This document shows, in pieces, positions 34,379-44,206 of a stretch of 64,000 nt of DNA. Within the stretch, counting starts at the first letter, position 1. Each line of letters starts with the position of its first letter. Source of the DNA: Rugalucina vietnamica (lineage: Eukaryota > Mollusca > Bivalvia > Lucinida > Lucinidae). The stretch covers positions 14,695,726 through 14,759,725 of the forward strand of contig OZ024876.1 of assembly GCA_964017185.1 (NCBI GenBank), read 5' to 3'. Both the position numbers and the translations under genes were made by a program. The notes beneath the pieces are model-generated. The model was not told where the DNA came from. It did no database searches and saw only the letters and a list, made by a program, of their open reading frames with translations.

Positions 34379-35112
34379 AAGTCCAATTCGCATGCGCAAA
34401 AAATACACGCGTGTAAATATACTCCGGTGTGTATTTATACTCCGGTGTGCAAATCAACCTGAGAGTAAATTTAAATTGCGTTCGCATGGGTTTTATCACC
34501 AGGAGTATTTTTCTATGTAAATTTATCATTTCTGGATTAAAACCTGTTCACTTAAGTTTTCTGTATTTGCAAAACAAGAACAGACTGCTTCAAGGTGATC
34601 ATGTAGACTTTGGCAGCAGAGGGGAATCATGTAATGGTCAGGCATAACCATAGCAGTTATACAGTTCACTTTTTTCATCCTTTCACAAGGAATTACTGTT
34701 AAAATGCCCCAAGAATCCTAACCAAGAATGATGATGTTTGCATTCCATATGATCTAAAATGTTATGAATGGCAATAAACTCTTATTTAGCAACAATGTCA
34801 CTGTCATATATAATCAGTTAGGAACAAAAAATGTGAAAATTTGTTATCTAAAAGCAGAATATTGACTTGAAATAAAAATACTCATGGGTAAATTTTACTT
34901 TGCGTTCGCATGGGACATAATAGTAAATTTACACGTGTGTATTTGTAAAAATAAAATTTGCATCTGGTCAGACCCAGGAGTTAATTTACCCATATGTAAA
35001 TATACTCCGGTGTGTATTTGCGTTCGCATGCACCATTTACTTACCCCGAGTAAAATTTGCACACCGGAGTATATTTACACGTGTGTATTTTTGGCGCATG
35101 CGAATTGGACTT
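34379..35112. mobile_element. Long-TIR element, copy 2
   Basis: 734 bp, same family and orientation as 33329-34091, with several small deletions. Left flank TA, right flank AA. Both copies share the inner words TCACAAGGAATTACTG and GGCAATAAACTCTT. Confidence 0.88.
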
Positions 35113-35126
35113 AACTCAGAAGACTA

Positions 35127-35345
35127 GTTGAGCCGCGACGCCAGAAAAGCAGTCTCCAGGTTTTCAGTCCATTTCTAACACAAACCGGCCTGTGCAGCTA
35201 CAGAAAATGACTAGAAGCTTGAAAGTTTGGATATAGTAAGAAGAGGAATTGTACTATTTGTGTAGCGAAATCAAAAGCGCTGATCAGCTGTGCAGTTAAA
35301 GGCGCTGATCAGCTGTGCAGTTACTGCACAGCTGATCTGCGTCTT
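35127..35345 (-). mobile_element. MITE-1 copy, right-truncated
   Basis: GAGCCGCGACGCCAGAAAAG left end. The hairpin half GCGCTGATCAGCTGTGCAGT is present twice in tandem; truncated at CTGCGTCTTTATTATACC. Confidence 0.75.
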
Positions 35346-36670
35346 TATTATACCCCCGGCATTTATGCCGACGGGTATATAGCTTTCGCTTTTCCGTTCG
35401 TCCTTTCGTCCGTTCGTATGTTAGTTAGTTAGTTAGTTCGTTTCTTCGTTCGTAATTCCGGAACGTTCGTGGAATTTACGTCAAAGTTTTGGTTAAAGTT
35501 TCTCTAGAGGTGTATATCTCCTGAACCAATGGTCAGAAACCATTCATATTTGGACCATAGGTACCCTATAGGGTTTGCTTTGTTTCCATGAGTTCGGACC
35601 CCAGGGCCCATGCCCGGGGGTAGGGCTGGAGGTCAAAATCTAGGTCACCTTTAATTTGCGACAAAGTTTTGGTTAAAGTTTCTCTAGAGGTGTATATCTC
35701 CTGAACCAATGGTCAGAAACCATTCATATTTGGACCATAGGTACCCTATAGGGTTTGCTTTGTTTCCATGAGTTTGGACCCCAGGGCCCATGCCCGGAGG
35801 TAGGGCTGGAGGTCAAAATCTAGGTCACCTTTAAAATATGCTATTTACAATTTTAATATTTCTTATCTAAGTCTATATCTTATGCACCAGTCATTTGCAA
35901 CCACGTCCCCCTCGGGGCCGGGGAATAGCGGGGATATTGACTTTTCTCTTTCCAAAGCCCGGGTATATGCCCAGCACTGCAGGGATACTCTTATGGTCAA
36001 AGCTCTGCCAAAGTCCCCGCTCTAATCCCGGCAGGTAAATGTAAATTTTCATGGCCATTTTGGGACAGGAATCAAAACCCCTGCTATTCCACGGCACTGC
36101 GGGGACAATGCTGAAGTCAAAACCCTGCAGTTAAGCCCGGCTATGCCCCCGCTATTCCCGGCCCCGAGGGGGCCGTGGTTGCAAATGACTGGTGCATTAA
36201 CAAACAATCATAGGGATGTATTCTTATTTAGTTCCTAGATACCCTATAGGGTTTGCTTTCATATTCCATGCTCGGTACCATCTCCAGGGGTGGGGCTAGA
36301 GGTCAAAATCTAGGACTTATTTATAATGTGATAAATACCATGATAAATTTTCTGCAAGTCTATTTTCTTGACATCCACAAAGTCTTGTCAGAAAGCATTA
36401 TTCATACTTAGACCATAGGTACCATGTAAGGTTCAGACACTAGGGTCCATGTATGTGTGTGTGTGGGGGGGGGGGGGGGAGGGTCAGGGCTAGAGGTCAA
36501 AATCTAGAACTTCTTTAAAAATTGTATTTTCTCTACTTTTCTTTACCACCATGTTTAGAAATGATTCGTATATGCACCAAAGGGACTCTATATGGTTTGC
36601 CTTGTTCCTAATGACATTAGACTCTAGGGTCCGTGCCCAGGGTGGGGCTAGAGGTCAAGATCTAGGACAT
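35346..36670 (+). repeat. Composite repeat with TATACCCCCGGCATT hairpin
   Basis: Begins with palindrome CCCCCGGCATTTATGCCGACGGG, then a CGTTCGTCCTTTCGTCC tract. Two tandem units of 181 bp (near 35470-35650 and 35651-35832) are almost identical, with GGACCATAGGTACCCTATAG and GGGCTGGAGGTCAAAATCTA. A MITE-5 is inserted in it, and weaker units continue to a T-run at 36670. Confidence 0.75.
35883..36196. mobile_element. MITE-5, complete
   Basis: 314 bp with TIRs TGCACCAGTCATTTGCAACC and complement, flanked by TTA on both sides, which fits a PIF/Harbinger-type target. Inner part is CG-rich with GGGGCCGGGGAATAGCGGGG paired with CCCCGCTATTCCCGGCCCC. Confidence 0.85.
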
Positions 36671-37081
36671 GTTTTTTTTTTTTTTTTTTTTTTTTTTTGA
36701 TATTATTGAAGAATGACATTCTACTTTACATCTAGGACCGAGGACCTGACCCTCAATGTCCGCGATCAAGTCCTAGATTGAGTATACAAGTCAGCTCTGT
36801 ATACTGTTCTAAAATAGATCTGTCATTCTACTACACTCTCCCCCTCCCCTTCCCATGGTTTTAGACAGTGCTTTTTGCAAATACAAATTTATAAGATGTA
36901 CTTGTTGAGGGCGCTCTCTTTCATCAGAATTGAGGTTCAGTGGGCATGTTTGGATTGGAGGGCGGTGGGCTAAGGGGTGGGGGCGTTGGAGGGAGCTACC
37001 AGCCGGGGGTATACGTGCCTCTCAAGGCACTTTTTCTAGTTTTCGCCTGTGCAGATTGTTTGTTTTCTTGTGTGGCGGCTC
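36671..37081 (+). other. Unclassified sequence and MITE-1 right end
   Basis: T-run, an inverted pair AGAATGACATTCTAC / CTAGGACC...GTCCTAG, and G-rich sequence. From 37038 it is a truncated MITE-1 right end (TTTTCGCCTGTGCAGATTGT ... GGCGGCTC) finishing 34 nt before an exon. Confidence 0.6.
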
Positions 37082-37115
37082 ATATTTATTACATGTATAT
37101 TTCTCATGTTTACAG

Positions 37116-37214
37116 TATGTGCTGGTAAAATTGTGGACAGCATTAACTCTGCCCAAGAGCTGAAGGGTTGTACAACAATTACTGGTCCCTTGGAAATCAA
37201 CATTATGGGCGGAA
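37116..37214 (+). CDS. INSR: Insulin-receptor-like gene, start of L2 domain
   Basis: Short 99-nt exon opening the second L domain. The acceptor is CATGTTTACAG and the donor GTAAGT. Phase 1 on both sides (T from the previous exon plus TA gives Leu). It encodes CAGKIVDSINSAQELKGC, then TTITGPLEINIMGG, matching the human segment that ends with ELRGCTVINGSLIINIRGG. No stop interrupts the 32 internal codons. The immediate upstream 34 nt follow the right end of a truncated MITE-1 copy (GGCGGCTC at 37074-37081), so the MITE lies just 5' of the polypyrimidine tract. Confidence 0.94.
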
Positions 37215-37602
37215 GTAAGTATTGGGAGCTAACTCTGTATTTGTTGTAAATAGCACACAGTGCGCCTAACTTTTCAAAATAACTTAAAGTAACTTAAGGT
37301 AACGAAATATCGTTCTAATAAGTGCACACTGCTATCGAAAAAATATCATATATATTTTTAAGTGTTTCAGTCGTTGCAAAATAGTGTTTGTTCTTTTAAG
37401 GATTATTTTTAATGCATTTAATACGGTGTAAATATGCAAAACTATTGTAAAATGCCAATATGCTTGCGGAGCAGGGTGCGCTTATGCACATTATCTTTTG
37501 GAAATGACAAGGGTATGTGCTTATTGGAGCATGTGTGCAATTTAGAATGAATATGGAGATCAACCCATAATCATGAAATGGCCTCTCCCATCGTTATCAT
37601 TT

Positions 37603-37836
37603 GAGCCACCTCGTGGGAAAACCAACAATGTGGTTTCCGAACAGGTCTGACACAAACCGGCCTGTACAGCCACAGCAGCAGGCTAGAAGCTTGAAATTTT
37701 GGAGTTAAGTAGAGGAGGAATTGTACTATCCGAGTAGCGAAAACAAAGGCGCTGATCAGCTTCACGGTTACCGCGAAGCTGATCTGCGCCTTTGTTTTCG
37801 CCTATGCAGATTGTTGGTTTTCCCATGGGGCGGCTC
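37603..37836 (-). mobile_element. MITE-1 copy, intact
   Basis: ATTT on both sides; hairpin TTCACGGTTACCGCGAA with one mismatch. Confidence 0.88.
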
Positions 37837-37937
37837 ATTTGGTTTGTATAAGTACCACTTACATGTTTAGGTATATCAAGAGTATTAGTTCTGAAATTTC
37901 CTGATAGCATGCGCTATTTGCAAATCAGTCCTGATTG

Positions 37938-38109
37938 AGAGAGTGGGATGGCCTAGTGGTAGCGTGACAGATTTCAAATCAGGAGTTCTGGGAACAAACC
38001 CCACTGTCACAGTGATCAAGACACATAAACTTCCAGTAGTACTGGTTAATCCCGACATGACAGAAACATTGTTTAGTGGAAAGTTAAACCAAAATACAAA
38101 CAAATAAAA
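37938..38109 (+). mobile_element. SINE-B, full
   Basis: Clear tRNA-like head (GGGATGGCCTAGTGGTAGCG as box A, GGGAACAAACCCCAC as box B), AGTAGTACTGGTTAATCCCG body and AAAGTTAAACCAAAATACAA, then ACAAA tail. Confidence 0.82.
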
Positions 38110-38184
38110 AGCCCTTTTTTTCAGATTAATAGTGACCATTATGAGACTGTGACATTTGTCAAAATCCACTTCATGGCCACACTG

Positions 38185-38445
38185 GCTCATTCAAAACTTA
38201 TCCTGAAACCTTTTGAACAAATGTGCCACAATGTGAGAAAGTCTCCTACCAGGTCTGACACAAACTGGCCTGTGCAGCTACAGAAGATGGCTAGACCCTT
38301 GAAATTTCAGATTTTAGAGAGATGGGGAATTGTAGTATCCATGTAGTGAAAACAAAGGCGCTGATCAGCTGTGCAGTTACTGCATAGCTGATCTGCACAT
38401 TTGTTTTCGCATGGGCAAAAATCCAGTTTTCTCATGACGCAGCTC
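38185..38445 (-). mobile_element. MITE-1 copy, left end diverged
   Basis: Right end ATGACGCAGCTC and hairpin GCTGTGCAGTTACTGCATAGC are clear; the left terminus is rearranged. Confidence 0.7.
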
Positions 38446-38739
38446 ATAAAATTATGATGAAGAAAAAGGAAGCCACAGAGCGATAACTGCAGTCATGTTC
38501 GTCATATGATGTTTGTGTTAATCCACTTCAAAATTCAGTTTAGTACTATGACTCTTGTTCCTTGTATGATATCATGACAAAGCCAACAATTGTAAGGCTC
38601 AAGGTTGAGCAAACATAGATCAGCCTTGGCTACCAGTCCAGCCTGATCAATCTACACTGTTGACAGGGTTTAGGTAGGATTTAGCAAATGGCCGTCTCTG
38701 ATTTGTTAGCATTGTATACCATACTAACAATGAAACAAA

Positions 38740-39010
38740 AATGGAAATCATGCAAACATGGCCATGCAATGTATAGCCCCTTATACCCCACTTTTGGAGT
38801 TCAAGGGGGTAAACATTTTTCTTCATTTTGTTCCACAACATAGATTGTGGGTACTCAGTGAGACGGTGCTAACATGTACCCATAATCTATATTTTGAGCA
38901 AGTTGACGAAACTTATCAAAATTTTTCTAGTGAATATTGTCAATTTCTAAAAAAATATGAAAAATCTGTATGTTACGTATACATGGGCTTGTTTTCGTAA
39001 TGAGAAAAGA
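38740..39010. repeat. Palindromic repeat with CATAGATTGTGGGTACT
   Basis: Same family as 5451-5830: ACATAGATTGTGGGTACTCA and TACCCATAATCTATATTTTG arms around GTGAGACGGTGCTAACAT. Confidence 0.6.
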
Positions 39011-39376
39011 CTATGACTATATGGGTTTATTGAGTCCTGTGAACTTCCTTAATGAGAGTTTGATAAGACACTTGACTGATTTCTCAGTGTCTAGTAAAGA
39101 GAAAATTAGGTGTTGTTTTTCCTGAGTATCAAGGTCATTTAAATTTTATTGTCACAGAAAACATATCAGGTGGAGTTTATTTTACAAAAATAATATTGTT
39201 TAGAATATTGCGAAAATTGACAGTGATCGCACATGAAATGTCATGTGGAAGCCTATTTTTGGCATATGTGGAGACAGAGACACAGGGCAGTGCATTGTTT
39301 TTCAGCTGTGTGGTAACCAGGCAGCAGTTCAGTCTATTGTTTTTACTGTTTTTATAGCTAACACAATCCATTTAAT

Positions 39377-39585
39377 GAGTCTTAGCATAAGAAAACCAAC
39401 AATTTGGGTTTCCGACCAGGTCTGACGCAAACCAGCCTGTACAGTCACAGAAGCAGACTAGAGCTTGCAATTTTGGAAGAATAAGGGGGATTATGCTATC
39501 TACTAAGCATGAAAACTATCAAAGAATTAACTAAAACCTGCATTCCCTGATTAATGCATGTCATGTTTTTGTCATGCCATGGCTC
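39377..39585 (-). mobile_element. MITE-1 copy abutting exon acceptor
   Basis: Diverged copy: GAGTCTTAGCATAAGAAAAC left end, CCGACCAGGTCTGACGCAAA, and ATGCCATGGCTC right end. Only 14 nt (ATTTATGATTACAG) separate it from the central L2 exon, so the branch point and most of the pyrimidine tract must lie within it. Confidence 0.78.
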
Positions 39586-39599
39586 ATTTATGATTACAG

Positions 39600-39747
39600 G
39601 TCACATTGGACAGGAGCTGGAGGAAAATTTAAGTGAGATCGAAGAAGTGACGGAACATATCCGTATCTACCACTCGTATGCTCTGCTGTCTCTCTATTTC
39701 TTGAAGAATCTACGAGTCATCCATGGTACCAAACTGTATCAGGACAG
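39600..39747 (+). CDS. INSR: Insulin-receptor-like gene, central L2 exon
   Basis: Central part of the second L domain, 148 nt, entered in phase 1 (A+GT gives Ser) and left in phase 2. It encodes HIGQELEENLSEIEEVTEHI, then RIYHSYALLSLYFLKNLRVI and HGTKLYQDR, matching the human [20 protein letters not shown] and YALVSLSFFRKLRLIRG segments. The acceptor GATTACAG lies only 14 nt past the end of a MITE-1 copy. The donor CAG|GTAAGA is immediately followed by an imperfect second copy of the exon's last 46 bp with its own CAG|GTAAGG donor at 39801. Using that second donor would add 53 nt and put TAA right after the codon AGG, so the first donor is taken as real. Confidence 0.94.
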
Positions 39748-39802
39748 GTAAGAATCTACGGGTAATCCATGGTACCAAACTGTATCAGGAGTCAGGACAG
39801 GT
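39704..39802 (+). repeat. Tandem duplication across the L2 exon donor
   Basis: A 46-bp segment ending in the exon's donor (39704-39749, AAGAATCTACGAGTC...CAGGT) is followed directly by an imperfect copy (39750-39802) carrying a 7-bp insertion and two or more substitutions. The copy brings a second CAG|GTAAG donor 53 nt downstream of the first. Confidence 0.9.
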
Positions 39803-39816
39803 AAGGCAGAGAAATG

Positions 39817-40045
39817 AGCTGCCTCATGGGAAAACCAACAATGTAGTTTTCGATCAGGTTCGACTGAAACTGGTCTATACCGTCATAGAAGGTGGCTAGA
39901 AGCTTGAAAGTTAGAATTTACAAAGTGGAGGAAAGTTTTGTACTAACTGTGTTGCGAAAACAAAGGCGCTGATCAGCTTCGCAGTTATCGCGAAGCTGAT
40001 CTGCGTCTTTGTTTTCGCATATGCACATTGTTGTTTTTTTCTCAA
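39817..40045 (-). mobile_element. MITE-1 copy, right end lost
   Basis: Starts GAGCTGCCTCATGGG 14 bp after the duplicate donor. Hairpin TTCGCAGTTATCGCGAA. The right end fades after TTGTTGTTTTTTTCTC. Confidence 0.75.
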
Positions 40046-40159
40046 ATAGATCAGTTGTTGTCAGAAAAGTCTTCAGGATCTGGACAATGTCACAGCAACC
40101 AGAGAATAGCCCCATAAAATTGCTAGTCTATTGAAAAAGTTTGATTTATATAACTAGAG

Positions 40160-40580
40160 GTTGGCTTAGTTGCAGAGTGTGGGACTTGGGATCAAGACGC
40201 CAGTTGTTCAAAATTAACGACATCGTTAGTTAACAATTCGTTAAAATTTCAAATGTGAATATTACAAAATTAATACATTGTTATTTTTTGTTGATAAAAT
40301 GTGAGAATCCTTTGCAATACACATTTTATCAGCAAAAAATAACGGTGTATTTGCTTATGTAGTCTCCGTCGGCATTTACTTAACGAGTTGAGGTCTAAAC
40401 GATGATGTTAAGTTAACAAAGTTTTGAACAACTGACCCTGGTGTTTGAACCCTGATGGTTTTGGGTTTGTCAGGAAGCAAGGGACTTCAAACAGCACTGG
40501 TTAATACCCAGGACGAGATGGCTCTGTCCTGACATGACTGGAAACTTGTTGACTGGGATATTAAACTGCAATACAAACAA
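40160..40580 (+). mobile_element. SINE-B split by MITE-2
   Basis: SINE head GGCTTAGTTGCAGAGTG to GGATCAAGACGC, then MITE-2, then the SINE continues with CTTCAAACAGCACTGGTTAA and TATTAAACTGCAATACAAAC. Confidence 0.72.
40201..40433. mobile_element. MITE-2, complete, nested in SINE-B
   Basis: Same TIRs as 5994-6213 (CAGTTGTTCAAAA / TTTTGAACAACTG). Confidence 0.85.
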
Positions 40581-40620
40581 ACCATTTAAGATGGGATTGT
40601 TTGCCACATTTGTTTCAAAT

Positions 40621-40854
40621 GAGCCACCACATGGGAAAACCAACAATCTGCATAGGCGAAAACAAAGACGCAGATCCGCTTCGCGGTTACCGCGAAGCTG
40701 ATCAGCGCCTTTGTTTTCGCTACTCGGATAGTACAATTCCTCTTCTACTTAAATCCGAAATTTCAAGCTTCTAACTCTTTTCTGTATTTGTACAGGTTGG
40801 TTTGTGTTGGACCTGTTCGAAAGCCACATTGTTGGTTTTCCCACGAGGCGGCTC
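40621..40854 (+). mobile_element. MITE-1 copy, intact
   Basis: AAAT on both sides. Hairpin TTCGCGGTTACCGCGAA is perfect; ends CCAACAAT and ATTGTTGG. Confidence 0.9.
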
Positions 40855-40893
40855 AAATTGTATAGATTAACATCATGTTGAAGTCATTCTAAT

Positions 40894-41129
40894 GAGTGCC
40901 GCGTCATGAGAAAACCAACAACATAGTTTCCGAACAGGTCCGACACAAACTGGCCTGTACAGCTACAGAAGCAGGCTAGAAGCTTGAAATTTTGGAGTTA
41001 AGTAGAGGAGGAATTGTACTATCCGAGTAGCGAAAACAAATGCGCTGATCAGCTTCGCGGTTACCGCGAAGCTGATCTGCGTCTTTGTTCTCGCCTATGC
41101 AGATTGTTGGTTTTCCCATGGGGCGGCTC
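40894..41129 (-). mobile_element. MITE-1 copy with long flanking repeat
   Basis: Hairpin TTCGCGGTTACCGCGAA intact. Instead of 4 bp, the flanks share ATTCTAATGAGT (left copy 40888-40899 overlapping the GAG terminus, right copy 41130-41141). Confidence 0.85.
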
Positions 41130-41165
41130 ATTCTAATGAGTACCAGTAGTTTATCTATATTTTAG

Positions 41166-41392
41166 CCGCGTCATAAGAAAATTAACAATGTAGTTTCTGA
41201 ACAGGTTTGACACAAACCAAGCTGTTCAAGCACAGAAGATGGCTAGAGGCAGGAAAGTTTCGATTTAGAAAGTAGAGAAATAATTTATTGTTTAACCGAT
41301 GTTCTGAAAACAAAGCGCTGATTAGTTCCCAGTTACTGATCTTCACCTTTTTTCGCATTTGCGGAATGTTTGTTTTCTCATGACGCGGCTCA
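41166..41392 (-). mobile_element. MITE-1 copy, diverged
   Basis: Left end AGCCGCGTCATAAGAAAATT, right end TCATGACGCGGCTC; hairpin mostly lost (CTGATTAGTTCCCAGTTACT). Confidence 0.78.
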
Positions 41393-41474
41393 TATACTGC
41401 AGTACATAGAAAACGCAATTTAGTTACTGTGTGTTCAGAAATTTAAGTTCTCACAAGATTGTCACCAACGTACC

Positions 41475-41704
41475 TTAACTCATATAAATCTGGCGTCCTT
41501 TTTATGGGACATAGGCAAACAGTATAGCCTCAGATGTGACGCCGCAGGATGCGGCGTCCCATCTGGGGCTATTCTGTTTGCTTAGAGGAATTTCATCGAA
41601 AAATTGACTAACATTTTGAAAATCGCTGCTGATGCCCCTAAAAATGAAAGTGGACTCATCCAAATGGTTATGATAGGCAAGTCCATTCTTCATATATGGG
41701 TTAA
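41475..41704 (+). mobile_element. TTAA-flanked MITE-3, intact
   Basis: TTAA|CTCATATAAATC ... CATATATGGG|TTAA, palindrome GACGCCGCAGGATGCGGCGTC. Ends 42 nt before the last L2 exon. Confidence 0.88.
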
Positions 41705-41746
41705 TAAAATCCTGCTTAATTCACATGAATCCTTTGTGTTTTGTAG

Positions 41747-41961
41747 ATACTCGTTGGTGGTTTTTGACAACCTAAATCTGCAGGAATTGTTTCTGGAGAA
41801 GGTGGCTAGAAACCTGACGCTTCTAAACGGTACCGTCTGGTTCCAGTACAACCGTAAACTCTGCTATAAAAAGATTGAGACGTTCCTTAAAATGATCGGC
41901 CATGAAAAGAAGGTGTTAGAAACGGACATTTCTAAAGAAACAAATGGAGACCAGATGCCAT
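41747..41961 (+). CDS. INSR: Insulin-receptor-like gene, end of L2 domain
   Basis: Last part of the second L domain and the constitutive exon just before the alternative exon array. The acceptor is TGTGTTTTGTAG and the donor T|GTACGT. It is 215 nt, entered in phase 2 (AG+A gives Arg) and left in phase 1; from memory human INSR exon 6 is also 215 nt. It encodes YSLVVFDNLNLQELF, a sequon NLT and another NGT, VWFQYNRKLCYKKIETF and ends SKETNGDQMP. The ETNGDQ motif corresponds to human KTNGDQ just before the Cys that starts FnIII-1. The terminal T must be completed by GT or GC of one of four downstream exons, giving that Cys (TGT or TGC) each time. Confidence 0.95.
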
Positions 41962-42284
41962 GTACGTATATTTTTCTTTCTTTTTTTTTTCTTAATTATT
42001 AGGTAATGAGTTAAAGTGATCCCTGTTGAAACTCTGAAAACTTATTCATTGTGAAAAGCAAACACAAACTATTGGAATCGAAAAAAAAAAAAAAAAAGAT
42101 TCTTGATAAAAGCATGATAGGTCAGTGCTAACAATGTAATGAAAAAAAAAAAAACAATAAAAAAACGTACAAAACAGATTGTCAGTTGTGATAGGGTTTT
42201 TCAAAGAAATATTTACACAATTGACATGTTTTGTCAAGCCAGCAATGATGTCATGATTGAAGGTTGACAACAGTTTGTCATTAT

Positions 42285-42518
42285 GAGCCGCGTCCTGAGA
42301 AAACCAACATTTTGCCAATGCGAAAACAAAGGCGCAGATCAGCTTCGCAGTAATCGCAAAGCTGATCAACGCCTTTGTTTTTACTACACGGACAGTACAA
42401 TGCCTCTACTTTCCAAATCTAAAATAACAAGTCATTAAGCATCCTGTGTGCTTGTACAGCTTGGTTTGTGTCCGACCTGTTAGAAAACCACACTGATTGT
42501 TTTCTCGTGTCAAGGCTC
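42285..42518 (+). mobile_element. MITE-1 copy
   Basis: GAGCCGCGTCCTGAG and TTTTCTCGTGTCAAGGCTC ends; hairpin TTCGCAGTAATCGCAAA partly paired. Confidence 0.82.
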
Positions 42519-42794
42519 ATAATTATGTTTTCACCTACCTTCTTACAAATACATTCTTATCAACAACTGTCTTTTGTTTAGCAGTTCAGCAGACTATGAT
42601 GTCATCAAGCCACTTTATTATCAGTTTGTCATAAAATTATTTTCAGCTTTTACGTTTTTTGTCTAGAATTACGTATGGACATTCGATAGAAATACGCATA
42701 CGGGCCCAGGCATGGGCATGTGCCCATTGAGATCAGAGTCTTTTTGACTGACAAGGACAAGGATTTTGAATAATTGTTTATAATATATATACTC

Positions 42795-42915
42795 CGGGCC
42801 CGAGGTTTTAAAACTTTTTTCATGCTCAACTCAGATGAGACTAAAATTTATCCTGCTTATAAATGTTAAAATGCCAACAATTGTTGGCATTTTAACATTT
42901 ATTAGCAGGATAAAT
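42795..42915. mobile_element. MITE-6, partial
   Basis: CCCGAGGTTTTAAAACTTTTTTCATGCTC left end and the palindrome ATGCCAACAATTGTTGGCAT (with longer arms TGTTAAA/TTTAACA). Right end missing; a separate right end lies at 43258-43320. Confidence 0.75.
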
Positions 42916-42962
42916 TACAGGCTTCTGTGATCTAAACCTTAAATTTCAATTTATTTGCACTA

Positions 42963-43150
42963 CAGGTCAACCTCATTATAACGCTATCTTTGGGGTCCAT
43001 AGAAACAGACCGTGTTATAAGTGAACCGTGTTATAATGAGGTTATTTACTATAGACATATAGCAAAATAATCAACTTGGGAGCCATGACATGGCCGTGTT
43101 ATATTGAAAACCGCATTATAATGAGGCGCGTTGTAATGAGGTTGAAGTGT
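42963..43150. mobile_element. MITE-7, uninterrupted copy
   Basis: TIR TCAACCTCATTATAACG at left, complement at right (GTAATGAGGTTGA). Interior contains GACATATAGCAAAATAATC, the empty version of a site filled by MITE-1 in the copy at 43649. Confidence 0.82.
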
Positions 43151-43402
43151 ACTTTGTCATTTATGAGCAGTTTTCCGCCCACCTACTGATTGGCCCGTCT
43201 CATATGAGCTGAAATAATCTTGAAAGGGACGTAAAACTGAATTAAAAAAAAAAATTATGAGCAGTTGAAATTTCAGCCTCAGCTGAGTTGAGCTCGAAAA
43301 AAGTTTTATAACCTCGGGGCCGAGACTGCTCTGCCCGTAAATCAATGAGCCTAGGTAGATGCCCAGGATGGTCTTAGTCTTGGCTCTGAGTACTTGTCAT
43401 TT

Positions 43403-43630
43403 GAGCCATGTCATGAGAAAACAAACAATATGGTTTCCGAACAGGTTTGACACAAACCGAGCTGCACAAGCAGAGGCTAGAGGCTACAAATTTTGGATTT
43501 AGAAAGTAGAGGAATTGCACTATCCGTGTAGCGAAAACAAAGGCGCTGATCAGCTTCGCGGTTACCGCAAAGCTGATCTGCGTCTTTGTTTTCGCCTGTG
43601 CAAATTGTTGGTTTTCTCATGAGGCAGCTC
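43403..43630 (-). mobile_element. MITE-1 copy
   Basis: GAGCCATGTCATGAG and TCATGAGGCAGCTC ends, hairpin TTCGCGGTTACCGCAAA; left flank ATTT, right flank AATT. Confidence 0.83.
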
Positions 43631-43720
43631 AATTAATCTGCTTCGCCTGTACACTTCAACCTCATTATAACACCCCTCACTATAATGCAGTTTTCAATAT
43701 AACACATTATTTTGCTATAT

Positions 43721-43954
43721 GAGCCATCCCATGGGAAAAACAACAATCTGCATATGCGAAAACAAAGGCGCAGATCAGCTTCACGGTGACCGCGAAGCTG
43801 ATCAGCGCCTTTGTTTTAGCTACACGGATAGTACAATTCCTCTACTTTCTAAATCCAAAATTTCCAGTCTCTAGCCATCTTCTGTGATGGTACAGGCCGG
43901 TTTGTGTCGGACCTGTTCGGAAACCACATAGTTGGTTTTCCCACGAGGCGGCTC
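43721..43954 (+). mobile_element. MITE-1 copy nested in MITE-7
   Basis: Exactly bounded by ATAT duplicates (43717-43720 and 43955-43958), confirmed by the empty site in the uninterrupted MITE-7 copy, which has one ATAT. Confidence 0.93.
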
Positions 43955-44030
43955 ATATGTCTATAGTAAGTAGCCTAATTATAACACAGTTTCACATATA
44001 ACATGGTCTGTTTCTATGGACCTCAAGAGA

Positions 44031-44206
44031 CGAGCGGACTGGCGCAGGGGTAGAGTGGTTGACTCCGGTCCCAGAGGTCCGGGCTTCAGTCCTCAGCCGG
44101 GGTGCCTTTCGTTGTAGCCTTGAGTGAGTCACATTTCCACAGCTCCTGTGGTAATGGTCAGAAATTGATCGACTCAGTAAACAGCAAAAAAAAATAAAAA
44201 AAAATG
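44031..44206 (+). mobile_element. SINE-C, tRNA-derived, nested
   Basis: Head GGACTGGCGCAGGGGTAGAG and GGGCTTCAGTCCTC as box A and box B analogues, then body to TCAGTAAACAGC and an A-rich tail. Confidence 0.75.

Noticed and set aside
43155-43250. Independent small repeat
   Set aside because: It is the 3' end of SINE-A (CTTGAAAGGGACGTAAAACT) rather than a separate family.
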